From Fibrisoma limi BUZ 3 (GTDB lineage Bacteria; Bacteroidota; Bacteroidia; Cytophagales; Spirosomataceae), in the NCBI RefSeq assembly GCF_000296815.2, contig NZ_CAIT01000006.1:750777-814776 (forward strand): a DNA stretch of 64,000 nucleotides. The letters are read 5' to 3'. The notes below the pieces were generated by a model that searched no databases, was not told the origin of the DNA, and worked only from the letters and a program-made list of their open reading frames with translations. The position numbers and the translations under genes are program-made. This document shows positions 37,309-45,979 of this stretch, in pieces. Within the stretch, counting starts at the first letter, position 1; the number at the start of each line of letters is the position of its first letter.

Positions 37309-37692
37309 TTACGCCAGGTCGCCGTATTCAATCCGGACAAGTTCGTCCATAATCAGGTCGATCCCGCCCGAGGTGTGCAGCAGATCGAACGGCACCTGAT
37401 TGCCGAGCCCATAGGCGGGTTTGTCCATCCAGCGCCGGAAGGCATCCATAGACCCGAACACCTCCGGTCCTTTCCTGAACAGGGCCATGATTTTCAGCGC
37501 TTTCTCACTGTCCTGCGGATTCAGCTTCTTCTGTTCGCGCTCGTACCGCTGAAAGGTCTTCAGCGACGTATCAAACACCTCGGCCAACTGCTCGCGTCGG
37601 TAGCCGGTCAGATCGGCCACTTCAAAAAAGGTGGTAGCCGGCACCCCTTTCAGAGCGGAAAGCACAATAGCGGTACGGTCCTGGAGTAACAT
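37309..37692 (-). CDS. Xre/MbcA/ParS-type antitoxin (DUF2384)
   Basis: 127 residues from ATG 37692 (MLLQDRTAIVLSALKG); a start at 37725 would add 11 residues. An N-terminal helix-turn-helix (GYRREQLAEVFDTSLKTFQRYERE) is followed by the toxin-binding MbcA/ParS C-terminal domain (FGSMDAFRRWMDKPAYGLG, IDLIMDELVRIEYG). It should neutralise the RES toxin and repress the shared promoter just upstream. The unit is downstream of an alpha/beta hydrolase on the same strand, with a 52-bp gap. Confidence 0.9.
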   Translation of the reverse strand: MLLQDRTAIVLSALKGVPATTFFEVADLTGYRREQLAEVFDTSLKTFQRYEREQKKLNPQDSEKALKIMALFRKGPEVFGSMDAFRRWMDKPAYGLGNQVPFDLLHTSGGIDLIMDELVRIEYGDLA

Positions 37693-37744
37693 AGCGCAAA
37701 TATCAGAATTTTGTCCGAACAACAAAGAAATTTGTCTGATAGTT

Positions 37745-38662
37745 TCAGCGTTCGTCCTGCAGAAACTCCTTCAGCAGCGCATTGACCCGGGCGGGCTCTT
37801 CGTGCTGGACCCAGTGCGTGGCCTGGTGGAGGTACACCAGTTTGCCCTGATCGCAGCGCTCGATACTTGGCTGCGCCATGTCGCTGACCAGCGCAGTATC
37901 CTGCCTGCCCCAGATCATCAGGGTCGGCACCGTCACGCGCCGGCTGGCCGGTGGAGCGGACGGATGCTGAACCGAAGCCCGACCAAGCGTGGCCCGACCG
38001 AACGCGGCCCGATACCAGTTTACCATTGCTCTGAAAGCGGGCATACCGTAGCGGTCAGACTGGGTCCAGGCCTCGCGGTAGCACCGCATGTCCTCATCCG
38101 AAAACGTGCCGGGGCGGCTGCTGCGCTGCATCATCTGCGATAAGGCCCGCCAGTTACCGAGCCGCAGCACCCACTCGGGTAGTTTAGGCACCTGGAAAAA
38201 GTAGATGTACCAGCTTCGGAACGTCTGTCGGGGATGGGTCGCGATGAACCGGGCCATAACGCTCGGATGTGGTACATTCAGGATGACCAGCCGCCGGATG
38301 CGTCCGGGATGCGTCATGGCCAGCCACCAGGCAACCAGCGCGCCCCAGTCGTGGCCGACGATGAACGCTTTTTCCACGCCGGCTGCTTCAATCAGGCCGA
38401 TGACGTCCTCGACCAGTTTATCGACGCGGTAATCGGCTACGTTCGCTGGCTTTTCGCTCAGGTTATACCCCCGCTGGTCAGGTGCCCACACCCGGTAACC
38501 GGCCGCGGCCAGGTCGTCGATCTGCTTGCGCCAGCCGTACCAGAACTCCGGAAAGCCGTGGAGCAGAATCACCAGCGGGCCATCGGCCGGTCCGGCGGCT
38601 ACGACGTGCAGTTTAACCCCCGGACTCCGTTCAGTCTTTGTCTGGATAAAGAGATGTTGCAT
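37745..38662 (-). CDS. Alpha/beta hydrolase, epoxide hydrolase-like
   Basis: 305 residues. The order is typical: the oxyanion motif HGFPEFWYGW (35-44), the lid-leading PDQRGYNLSEKP (61-72), the nucleophile elbow VGHDWGALVAWW (Asp105, as in epoxide hydrolases and dehalogenases), Asp in LMIWGRQDTALV, and the catalytic His in ATHWVQHEEP near the end. Substrate unknown. It is followed on the same strand by the toxin-antitoxin pair. Confidence 0.9.
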   Translation of the reverse strand: MQHLFIQTKTERSPGVKLHVVAAGPADGPLVILLHGFPEFWYGWRKQIDDLAAAGYRVWAPDQRGYNLSEKPANVADYRVDKLVEDVIGLIEAAGVEKAFIVGHDWGALVAWWLAMTHPGRIRRLVILNVPHPSVMARFIATHPRQTFRSWYIYFFQVPKLPEWVLRLGNWRALSQMMQRSSRPGTFSDEDMRCYREAWTQSDRYGMPAFRAMVNWYRAAFGRATLGRASVQHPSAPPASRRVTVPTLMIWGRQDTALVSDMAQPSIERCDQGKLVYLHQATHWVQHEEPARVNALLKEFLQDER

Positions 38663-38790
38663 ACACAGTAGGTAACGAACAAAGCCGGCCAGTAGCCGCG
38701 TCCGTTCAATAAGGTTTGCCTTACCTGACTAACCATCGACGGAGCGAGCAGTTTTACCTACAAACTTGTAGACTCAATTAGCACAACGGT

Positions 38791-39366
38791 ATGAAAAAGA
38801 CAAGCTTAATCTGGTTACTGGCGTTCAGTAGTCTGACGTTCCAGGCCTGCAACGAAAACAAGAAAGACAGCGACGACAGCGTCGAGAATGCACACGATGC
38901 CAATGACCTGAAAGAACAGGCCGGTACGGGTCAGGAAGACGACGTTAACGACTTTGCTGTAAAAGCCGCCAACGGTGGTATGCTCGAGGTGGAACTGGGT
39001 CGACTGGCGCAGGAAAAAGCCCAGAATCCCGATGTTAAAGCCTTCGGGGCAATGATGGTAGACGATCACCAGAAAGCCAACCAGGAACTGAAGGACCTGG
39101 CCGCTCAGAAGAACATCACCCTGCCCACTACGCTGGGTGAAGACGCCCAGAAGCACGTCGACGAATTGCGGCAGTTGACGGGCGCGGAATTTGACAAGAA
39201 ATACATCGACATGATGGTGGAAGACCATGAGGAGGACGTCAAGCTGTTTAAGGAAGCTGCTGATGATGCCGACGACGCCGATGTGAAGGCGTTTGCCGCC
39301 AAGACCCTGCCGACGTTGCAGAAGCACCTGGAGCGGGTCACCACGCTGGACAAAAATATGGAATAG
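38791..39366 (+). CDS. DUF4142-domain lipoprotein
   Basis: 191 residues. A lipoprotein signal ends at Cys20 (LTFQAC). The rest is an acidic, helical ferritin-like bundle of the DUF4142 family: VKAANGGMLEVELGRLAQEKA, VKAFGAMMVDDHQKANQEL, and YIDMMVEDHEEDVKLFKEAA. Family members are periplasmic and often associated with stress; no catalytic role is known. It is a single gene with its own terminator. Confidence 0.9.
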   Translation: MKKTSLIWLLAFSSLTFQACNENKKDSDDSVENAHDANDLKEQAGTGQEDDVNDFAVKAANGGMLEVELGRLAQEKAQNPDVKAFGAMMVDDHQKANQELKDLAAQKNITLPTTLGEDAQKHVDELRQLTGAEFDKKYIDMMVEDHEEDVKLFKEAADDADDADVKAFAAKTLPTLQKHLERVTTLDKNME

Positions 39367-39389
39367 TACCCCGGCCCGTAGTATCGGCC

Positions 39390-39423
39390 AAAAGACCTGC
39401 CACCATACCGTGGCAGGTCTTTT
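39390..39423 (+). terminator. Intrinsic terminator after the DUF4142 gene
   Basis: AAAAGACCTGCCAC (39390-39403) and GTGGCAGGTCTTTT (39410-39423) form a perfect 14-bp stem with a 6-nt loop and a further T run. Confidence 0.93.
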
Positions 39424-39630
39424 TTGTACGGAGCACCCGGATCAGGACTGGGAAGACACTTGGCCCGCTGGGTAATCCGCCTACATTCTTAGCCTCTGGT
39501 CAACAGGCTTCGTACAGGCCGAAACTGACTGATAATCGAACAAAAGGCATGAAGCAGCCAGACGTACTGGTGCTTAACTGCATCAGTAGACTATTTTCAT
39601 GATAGAACAAGTATTATTTATTGTGGTTAA

Positions 39631-40497
39631 AGTTCATCATGCCCCGACCGGTCTGTAGGTTACCAGCTACGTCAGGCGGTACGGGGTGTCCGGTTTGTTC
39701 AGTTTTTAACCCCAAGCGGCTACGACGGTGGGCAGGCCGAATACGTCCGGGTTCCCTACGCCAACGTTGGCCCGACGGTCATTCCCGACTGGATGCACCC
39801 CGACGATGCCGTATTGCTGACGGACGTCGTGCCGACCGGCTACCAGGCGGCTGAAATGGGTGGGATTCAGCCCGGCGATACGGTCGTGGTATTTGGCGCG
39901 GGGCCGGTGGGGATTATGGCCGCCCGCTGCGCGTGGTTGTTCGGGGCAGGCCGGGTCATCGAGTTTGACCACGTTGATTACCGACTCGAATTCGTCCGGA
40001 ACTACGCCCAGTGCGAAGCCTACAACTTTAGGGAGATCGACGATCCCGTCGTGTTCGTCAAACGCACCACCGACTGGATGGGAGCCGACGTGTGCATTGA
40101 TGCGGTCGGGGCCGAAGCGGCCGGTAGCGCCATGCAGACCATCACCGGTCGGAAACTGCTGCTCCAGGCCGGTTCGGCGACGGCGCTTCACTGGGCGATC
40201 AATTCCGTTAAAAAAGGCGGCATTGTTTCCATTGTTGGGGTATACGGGCCTACGGGTAACCTGATTCCGATTGGCAATGTCGTCAACAAAGGCATTACGA
40301 TCCGGGCCAACCAGGCCTCGGTCAAGCGGCTGCTGCCCCGGCTGATTGAGCACATCAAAAACGGCATTCTTGACCCCAAAGCCATGATTACGCACCGGGT
40401 TCCGCTGGAAGAAGTGTCCGAAGCGTATCACATCTTCTCGGCCAAGCTCGACAACTGCATCAAACCGGTCTTAATTCCCCCATCAGCCAAAATTTAA
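39631..40497 (+). pseudogene. N-terminally truncated zinc-dependent alcohol dehydrogenase
   Basis: The frame opens at 39631 but no start codon precedes its conserved part except ATG 39793. From 39718 it reads like the middle of a glutathione-independent formaldehyde dehydrogenase-type ADH: GYDGGQAEYVRVPYANVGPT, VVFGAGPVGIMAARCAW (nucleotide binding), GADVCIDAVGAE, and an intact C-terminus. The catalytic zinc-binding N-terminal ~150 residues are missing, and the upstream ~90 bp are partly scrambled. It is most likely a decayed gene. A shortened protein from 39793 (234 residues) could be made but would lack the catalytic domain. Confidence 0.75.
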
Positions 40498-40508
40498 CCA
40501 CAGCCGCC

Positions 40509-41006
40509 ATGGAAGATCTAGCTAAAAACTTTTCGCACATCAAGGGTTGGGGTATCGACGCGGACCCGAAAAACGATCCAACGTATCCCATGAAACACCG
40601 GACCGACGAAGAACAGAAAGGATACACCTGGGAACGCCCACCCCAGCAGCCGATCACCGTCGAGGTGTTGCATTCCAACGAACGGCCCAACGTCAGCGCC
40701 GTGTTTGGTACGTCCGCCCCACCGACGGGCCTGAGCGGACAACTCCGGCGCTACGCCTTCAACTACAGCGAATCCAGCTTTGGCCACTGGATTCCCCTGC
40801 TGCTGGCCGACCGGGTCAACGTAGTGGAGGGTATTATCGACGACATCCGACAGGGCCACGTACCCAATATTTTCGCCGAGAAAGGCTGGGGCGGTGACTG
40901 GAAATACGACCGCAAGGGGCTGGTGCAGAAGGTACTCATCGGGGCCGCCATCACTACAGTGTTGTTCGCCCTGCTAAACCGCAAACCCGAGTTGAAGCGG
41001 GGGTAA
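40509..41006 (+). CDS. Small protein with C-terminal membrane anchor, unknown function
   Basis: 165 residues. A polar N-terminal half contains HIKGWGIDADPKNDPTYPMK and ends with one predicted membrane helix (KVLIGAAITTVLFALL, ~140-156) and a basic tail. No signal peptide or enzyme motif is recognised. It follows the broken dehydrogenase by 11 bp, so it was presumably its operon partner, and it has a strong terminator behind it. Confidence 0.75.
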   Translation: MEDLAKNFSHIKGWGIDADPKNDPTYPMKHRTDEEQKGYTWERPPQQPITVEVLHSNERPNVSAVFGTSAPPTGLSGQLRRYAFNYSESSFGHWIPLLLADRVNVVEGIIDDIRQGHVPNIFAEKGWGGDWKYDRKGLVQKVLIGAAITTVLFALLNRKPELKRG

Positions 41007-41020
41007 TTAGGCTGCCTTCT

Positions 41021-41068
41021 ACAAACAAAACGCCCCGGCTGGTAACGGCCGGGGCGTTTTGTTTGTAT
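41021..41068. terminator. 20-bp stem terminator between the small membrane protein and dnaK
   Basis: The arms 41021-41040 and 41049-41068 (centre ACGCCCCGGC/GCCGGGGCGT, outer TACAAACAAA/TTTGTTTGTA) are exactly complementary around an 8-nt loop. Convergent genes flank it. Confidence 0.92.
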
Positions 41069-41078
41069 TCAGGTTGTC

Positions 41079-43013
41079 TTACTTCACTTCTTCGTACGGT
41101 ACGTCCGATACGTTGCCGTCGGGACCGGTCGTCTGACCAGCCTGGCCGTTGGCCGCACCGTTGCTGCCATCGAACCCAGCGCCGTCCGTCGGGCCAGCCT
41201 GGCTGTTGGTAGCGTTGTACAACTCCTGCGAGGCCGCCCCCCAGGCTTCGTTCAGCCTGGTCATGGCCGCATCAATAGCCGCTACGTCGCGGGAGCCATG
41301 CGCCGTCCGGAGTTGCCCCAGCGCGTCTTCAATGGCCTGCTTGTTGCCGGCCGACAGCTTGTCGCCGTAATCTTTCAACTGCTTCTCGGTCTGGAAAATC
41401 AGTGAGTCGGCCTGATTGACCTTCTCGATTTTTTCGCGCTCGGACTTATCGGCAGCTTCGTTGGCTTTCGCTTCTTCGCGCATCCGGTTGATTTCGGCGT
41501 CGGTCAGGCCGCTCGATGCTTCGATGCGGATCTTCTGTTCTTTGCCGGTACCTTTATCGCGGGCCGTTACGTTCAGGATACCGTTGGCGTCCACGTCGAA
41601 GGTTACCTCGATTTGCGGTACCCCGCGCGGTGCAGGCGGAATGTCGGACAGGATAAACCGGCCTAACTGACGGTTTTGCTGCGCCATTGGCCGCTCACCC
41701 TGCAGAACGTTGATTTCTACGCTCGGCTGGTTATCCGACGCCGTCGAGAATACTTCTACCTTCTTGCTCGGGATGGTCGTGTTGGCTTCCACCATCTTGG
41801 TGAAGACACCGCCCATCGTTTCGATACCCAGCGACAGCGGAATCACGTCGAGCAGCAGCACGTCTTTCACTTCACCCGTCAGGACACCACCCTGGATGGC
41901 AGCCCCAATAGCTACCGCTTCGTCCGGGTTAACGGCTTTTGACGGCTTCTTACCGAATAGTTTTTCTACCTCATCCTGCACTTTGGGAATCCGGGTTGAT
42001 CCACCGACCAGAATCACTTCGTCGATCTGGCTGGCCGACAGACCGGCGTTCTTCAACGCACGGCGGCACGGCTCCAGACTCCGCTGGATCAGCGAATCAG
42101 ACAGTTGCTCAAACTTCGCGCGGCTCAGCGTACGAACCAGGTGCTTCGGAATCCCGTTCACCGGCATGATGTACGGCAGGTTGATTTCCGTCGAGGACGA
42201 CGACGACAGTTCAATCTTTGCCTTTTCGGCGGCTTCCTTCAGGCGTTGCAGTGCCATCGGGTCCTGACGCAGGTCAATGCCTTCGTCGGCTTTAAATTCG
42301 TTGGCGAGCCAGTCGATGATCACCTGGTCGAAATCGTCGCCACCGAGGTGCGTATCCCCATCCGTTGCTTTTACTTCGAACACGCCATCGCCCAGTTCGA
42401 GAATAGAAATATCGAACGTACCGCCACCTAAGTCGAATACGGCGATTTTAAGGTCTTTGTCGGTCTTGTCCAGACCGTAGGCCAGGGCCGCAGCCGTTGG
42501 CTCGTTGATAATACGTTTTACGTCGAGACCCGCAATCTGGCCCGCTTCTTTGGTGGCCTGACGCTGGGCGTCGTTGAAGTACGCCGGCACCGTGATGACG
42601 GCTTCGGTTACGGTCTGCCCAAGGTAGTCTTCGGCCGTCTGCTTCATCTTTTGCAGAATCAGCGCCGAAATTTCCTGGGGGGTGTATTGCCGGTCGCCAA
42701 TCCGTACGCGGGGCGTGTTGTTGGGACCATTTTCAACCGTATAGGCGGTGTTCTTCAATTCATTGGTAACCTCATCGTAACGACGGCCCATGAACCGCTT
42801 GATGGAAGCAATGGTGTTCTTGGGGTTCGTAATCGCCTGACGTTTGGCCGGGTCACCTACTTTCCGCTCGCCGTTGCCATTGTCCATGAAGGCTACTACC
42901 GAGGGGGTTGTCCGACGTCCTTCGCTGTTCGGAATTACCACCGGCTCGTTACCTTCCATAACGGCCACACACGAGTTGGTTGTACCTAAGTCAATGCCAA
43001 TAATCTTTCCCAT
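41079..43013 (-). CDS. dnaK: Chaperone DnaK (Hsp70)
   Basis: 644 residues. An ATP-driven cytoplasmic folding chaperone. Nucleotide-binding signatures: [17 protein letters not shown] at the start, [16 protein letters not shown] (~188-203) and [14 protein letters not shown] (~335-348). The substrate domain begins near [17 protein letters not shown], and the helical lid ends in a Gly/Asn-rich tail with YEEVK. It is transcribed alone; grpE and dnaJ are absent here. The upstream 43014-43190 stretch contains CTGACAG/CTGTCAG words that may be regulatory. Confidence 0.97.
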   Translation of the reverse strand: MGKIIGIDLGTTNSCVAVMEGNEPVVIPNSEGRRTTPSVVAFMDNGNGERKVGDPAKRQAITNPKNTIASIKRFMGRRYDEVTNELKNTAYTVENGPNNTPRVRIGDRQYTPQEISALILQKMKQTAEDYLGQTVTEAVITVPAYFNDAQRQATKEAGQIAGLDVKRIINEPTAAALAYGLDKTDKDLKIAVFDLGGGTFDISILELGDGVFEVKATDGDTHLGGDDFDQVIIDWLANEFKADEGIDLRQDPMALQRLKEAAEKAKIELSSSSSTEINLPYIMPVNGIPKHLVRTLSRAKFEQLSDSLIQRSLEPCRRALKNAGLSASQIDEVILVGGSTRIPKVQDEVEKLFGKKPSKAVNPDEAVAIGAAIQGGVLTGEVKDVLLLDVIPLSLGIETMGGVFTKMVEANTTIPSKKVEVFSTASDNQPSVEINVLQGERPMAQQNRQLGRFILSDIPPAPRGVPQIEVTFDVDANGILNVTARDKGTGKEQKIRIEASSGLTDAEINRMREEAKANEAADKSEREKIEKVNQADSLIFQTEKQLKDYGDKLSAGNKQAIEDALGQLRTAHGSRDVAAIDAAMTRLNEAWGAASQELYNATNSQAGPTDGAGFDGSNGAANGQAGQTTGPDGNVSDVPYEEVK

Positions 43014-43190
43014 ATTGTTGGTTTAGTTCTATCGTGATGTTAGTTGCTGACAGACGTATATCCTTGTATCAAGCAATATGCCAGCCCCTGGTTTTGGTCA
43101 ATTTCCTGCCAATCTGTCAGCGCATTCCGAGCCGGTGGGCCAACCTGACGGAGTTTGTGCTGGCCCGGTTGACAGCCCTGTCAGTCTATA

Positions 43191-43220
43191 AAAACGCCCG
43201 CTACGTTGGCGGCAGCGGGC
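43191..43220 (-). terminator. Terminator after the DUF937 gene
   Basis: On the minus strand GCCCGCT...AGCGGGC forms a 7-bp stem with an 11-nt loop followed by GTTTTTATA. It lies 28 bp beyond the DUF937 stop codon, before the dnaK promoter region. Confidence 0.75.
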
Positions 43221-43247
43221 ATTCATCCAACGGGCGACGGGGAGCGA

Positions 43248-43802
43248 CTAACGTCCGCCGAACAACCCGCCGAGCATACCGCCCAGTCCCCCACCCGACT
43301 GCTGTCCGGAACCGCCACCGCTCATGACACGCATTAGATCGTTCATATCCAGGCGACCGTCGGCCATGGCCGATTGCGCCATGCTCATCCAGTCGGTTCC
43401 CTGCTGGCCCGTAGCGGCCCCCATGATAGTGTTGGTATCAACGCTGTTGTCGTTCGGATCCTGAGCCTTGTTCATTAGTTTATTCAGCACCATAGGCACC
43501 ACAGCCGCGGCCACCGACATAGCTACCTGCGGAGAAATACCCAGTCGCTCCATCAGATTCTGCTGTACGTTCTGCTGCACGCCCTGCGTAACGGCGCTCT
43601 GCTGTTCGTGACCACCCTGACCCATAACCATGCTCAGCAGGTTGCCCAGGCCACCGCCCTGCGCCTGTTGCTGCAAACCGCCCAGAATGCCGTTCGATAC
43701 GGCCTGCATGGCGTCTTCGTTTTGCTGATTCGGAATAGCCGGATTGTTGACGATCGCGTCGCCCGATTGCTGACGCACGAGATTCATTAGGGTTTCTAAC
43801 AT
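43248..43802 (-). CDS. DUF937-domain protein
   Basis: 184 residues from ATG 43802 (MLETLMNLVRQQ); a GTG nine bases upstream is the alternative. Low-complexity Gly/Gln segments surround helical parts (AVSNGILGGLQQQAQGGGLG; ISPQVAMSVAAAVVPMVLNKLM), typical of DUF937/YidB-like proteins. The tail GLGGMLGGLFGGR is glycine-rich. No signal peptide; function unknown. It is upstream of dnaK on the same strand, with a terminator in between. Confidence 0.85.
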   Translation of the reverse strand: MLETLMNLVRQQSGDAIVNNPAIPNQQNEDAMQAVSNGILGGLQQQAQGGGLGNLLSMVMGQGGHEQQSAVTQGVQQNVQQNLMERLGISPQVAMSVAAAVVPMVLNKLMNKAQDPNDNSVDTNTIMGAATGQQGTDWMSMAQSAMADGRLDMNDLMRVMSGGGSGQQSGGGLGGMLGGLFGGR

Positions 43803-43923
43803 GATTGACACGATTTACGTAAGGTGGTTTGCCTGATGTTTTACTAAAAATTCAGAAGGTTTAACCCACTGATTGAGGCATTGTTCTCAACTTTGACGCA
43901 ATTTGACGCAAACGTAACGCAGC

Positions 43924-44331
43924 ATGGATACGCACCCTTCCCTGGAAGATCAGGTTACCCCGCTCCTTAAGGATTTGTATTACCCGAGCGAATCCGACGA
44001 GCCGGTCGAATTTATCAGTTGTTATCTCAACCAGCCCGAACCACTCACCGTCAGCCAAATAAAGGACTGGCAGATGGTCCCGCCGGACGTATTTGTTGAA
44101 GAAATTCCGGAAGAGCAGTTCTGGCAACCGGTTGTAACCGAGCAGGATTGGTACGATGATACGGAGAAAGCCCGCACGGAGCACTTCCGACAACTCCGGC
44201 AGTTGCTGGAACAGCATCTCACGGATCGGCAGGCCTTCCGTGTCGGCACGATTGAGGTGGACCTGTTGCTGATCGGCAAACAGCCCAACGGTGAGCGGGC
44301 AGGGATTAAAACAAAGGTCGTTGAAACGTAG
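43924..44331 (+). CDS. Nuclease A inhibitor (NuiA) family protein
   Basis: 135 residues, the length of Anabaena NuiA, which binds and blocks the sugar-nonspecific nuclease NucA. The C-terminal half has the family sequence EQDWYDDTEKAR, then FRVGTIEVDLLLIGKQPNGE, and the invariant ending AGIKTKVVET (the last Thr and neighbours contact the nuclease metal site in NuiA). No NucA-type nuclease is encoded in the window. It is convergent with rplT, with a purine-rich hairpin between them. Confidence 0.85.
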   Translation: MDTHPSLEDQVTPLLKDLYYPSESDEPVEFISCYLNQPEPLTVSQIKDWQMVPPDVFVEEIPEEQFWQPVVTEQDWYDDTEKARTEHFRQLRQLLEQHLTDRQAFRVGTIEVDLLLIGKQPNGERAGIKTKVVET

Positions 44332-44344
44332 GGAAAGGAGGAAA

Positions 44345-44423
44345 GGAAAAAGGGAGTAGGGAGGAGCGGACAACAGAAGCTCATAACAGCCCCCTTCTCC
44401 TTTCCTCCCTACTCCCTTTTTCC
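44345..44423. repeat. Purine/pyrimidine inverted repeat between nuiA-like gene and rplT
   Basis: GGAAAAAGGGAGTAGGGAGG plus A (44345-44365) pairs perfectly over 21 bp with 44403-44423; weaker pairing extends outward. One arm is all purine. It separates convergent genes and so may terminate both, and it shares words with the element at 45141-45224. Confidence 0.75.
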
Positions 44424-44436
44424 TAAAAATTCCTGT

Positions 44437-44781
44437 TTACTTTACCTGCTCAACAACGGCTTTGAAAGCCTCGGGGTGGTTCATGGCCAGATCAGCCAGC
44501 ACCTTACGGTTCAGTTGAACCCCGGATTTGTTGATAGCGCCCATCAGCGCTGAGTACGATACGCCGTTTTCGCGGGCGCCGGCGTTGATACGCTGGATCC
44601 AGAGCGAGCGGAAATCCCGCTTCTTCTGGCGACGATCGCGATACGAGTATCCTAATCCTTTCTCGACGGCGTTCTTGGCAACCGTCCAGACATTTTTACG
44701 CCGGCCGAAGTACCCTTTGGCCAGCTTCATTACTTTTTTCCGACGCGCCCGTGAGGCTACGTGATTGACGGAACGTGGCAT
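44437..44781 (-). CDS. rplT: 50S ribosomal protein L20
   Basis: 114 residues, standard length. It binds 23S rRNA early in 50S assembly. The sequence [23 protein letters not shown] and the motif [20 protein letters not shown] are diagnostic. It is the last gene of thrS-infC-rpmI-rplT, 109 bp after rpmI. Confidence 0.98.
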   Translation of the reverse strand: MPRSVNHVASRARRKKVMKLAKGYFGRRKNVWTVAKNAVEKGLGYSYRDRRQKKRDFRSLWIQRINAGARENGVSYSALMGAINKSGVQLNRKVLADLAMNHPEAFKAVVEQVK

Positions 44782-44890
44782 TGTGTAAAAGTTGTGTTTT
44801 TTGACGACTGGCGACCCAATATCGGGTGCTTATGGGCCAGTAATCGGGTGAAACATGAAACCAGACGCAACCGCGTCTTTCGTTGACGAA

Positions 44891-45085
44891 CTATACGTTC
44901 AACAGAGCCTTGATCCGGGTCTCGTTGGTCGAATCGACCAGGGTCGAATGGGTCAGATTACGCTTCTGCTTAGTTGATTTTTTCGTCAGAATGTGACTGT
45001 GGAAGGCGTGCTTCCGCTTAATTTTCCCGGTGCCGGTCAGCTTAAAACGCTTTTTGGCCGCGGAATTGGTTTTTACTTTAGGCAT
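44891..45085 (-). CDS. rpmI: 50S ribosomal protein L35
   Basis: 64 residues. Diagnostic sequence [20 protein letters not shown] and [20 protein letters not shown]. It lies between infC and rplT, the common bacterial order. The 139 bp separating it from infC are filled by a long hairpin. Confidence 0.98.
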   Translation of the reverse strand: MPKVKTNSAAKKRFKLTGTGKIKRKHAFHSHILTKKSTKQKRNLTHSTLVDSTNETRIKALLNV

Positions 45086-45140
45086 TGTTTTGAACCGTTT
45101 CGCGATGTAAAAAGTAAACAGGCCGCAAAGATAAGGAAAA

Positions 45141-45224
45141 GGGAGGAGAGCAGAAAGGGAGGAGAGCAGAAAAGGAAGATAATCTACACCCTTTCCTCCT
45201 CTCCTCCCTTTCTGCTTTCCTCCT
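45141..45224 (-). repeat. Purine-rich hairpin and direct repeat in the infC-rpmI gap
   Basis: A 16-bp unit (GGGAGGAGAGCAGAAA) occurs twice in tandem at 45141-45172 on the plus strand. The right arm (45190-45224) pairs with it over a perfect 17-bp core (45150-45166 with 45199-45215) and further imperfect pairing. It lies inside a ribosomal-protein operon. Confidence 0.75.
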
Positions 45225-45779
45225 TTATTTTTTCACCACCACCTTCGGGGCCAGGAACATACTCATGCGCTTGCCTTCCAGTTTCGGTTCGGCTTCGACT
45301 TTGCCGTATTCTTCCAGTCCTTTAGCGAAGCGGTCCAGTAGTTGAAAGCCGCGATCCTTGAACACAATGGCCCGGCCGACGAACTGCACGTAGGCTTTCA
45401 CCTTAGCCCCTTCTTTCAGGAAGTTAATGGCGTGTTTGAGCTTGAACTCGAAATCGTGGTCATCTGTATTTGGACCGAACCGAATCTCCTTGATGACCAC
45501 CTTCTGGGCGTTCGCCTTGATTTCTTTTTGCTTCTTTTTCTGCTCGTATTTGAACTTGGAGTAGTCCACAATCCGGCAGACGGGCGGGCTGGCATTGGGC
45601 GAAATTTCAACCAAATCCAGCGACTGGGCCTTTGCCATCGCCCGGGCCTTATCTATATCGTAAATTCCCTGCTCTACGTTTTCTCCGACCACCCGCACCT
45701 GACGGGCCTGGATTCGTTCATTAATTCGATAAGGTTCTTCAACCTCCCGGCGGGGTGGTCTACGTTGGGGTAATGCCAT
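45225..45779 (-). CDS. infC: Translation initiation factor IF-3
   Basis: 184 residues. It keeps 30S subunits free and checks start-codon pairing. Motifs: [20 protein letters not shown] near the N-terminus, [26 protein letters not shown] (~55-80), and [24 protein letters not shown] in the C-terminal domain. It starts at a plain ATG; many bacteria use a rare start codon for autoregulation, which is not seen here. Hairpins lie both upstream (45910-45961) and downstream. Confidence 0.97.
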   Translation of the reverse strand: MALPQRRPPRREVEEPYRINERIQARQVRVVGENVEQGIYDIDKARAMAKAQSLDLVEISPNASPPVCRIVDYSKFKYEQKKKQKEIKANAQKVVIKEIRFGPNTDDHDFEFKLKHAINFLKEGAKVKAYVQFVGRAIVFKDRGFQLLDRFAKGLEEYGKVEAEPKLEGKRMSMFLAPKVVVKK

Positions 45780-45909
45780 ACAGTGTGTTTAGTGTAACAA
45801 AAACAAAATTGCAGTGATAACGTAGGGAGTTTGTAAAAGTTTCCGGTAAACTAAAAAATTCCCCGATACAGCGCAATACAAGCGCGTTTAAATTAATAAA
45901 ATGTGAATT

Positions 45910-45961
45910 GCCGCCGATTATGCCGATTTCCGCTGAGAAACGAATCGGCGTAATCGGCGGC
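45910..45961 (-). repeat. 19-bp stem-loop between thrS and infC
   Basis: GCCGCCGATTATGCCGATT (45910-45928) pairs with AATCGGCGTAATCGGCGGC (45943-45961) with one mismatch (a possible G-U pair). It starts 18 bp past the thrS stop. No T run follows, so it could be an mRNA-processing or translation-control structure. Confidence 0.7.
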
Positions 45962-45979
45962 AGTTTGCGATGAGCCTGC

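Noticed and set aside
39793-40497. An intact short dehydrogenase
   Set aside because: The visible frame lacks the zinc-binding catalytic domain, and in-frame family sequence continues upstream of the only ATG, so it is a truncation.
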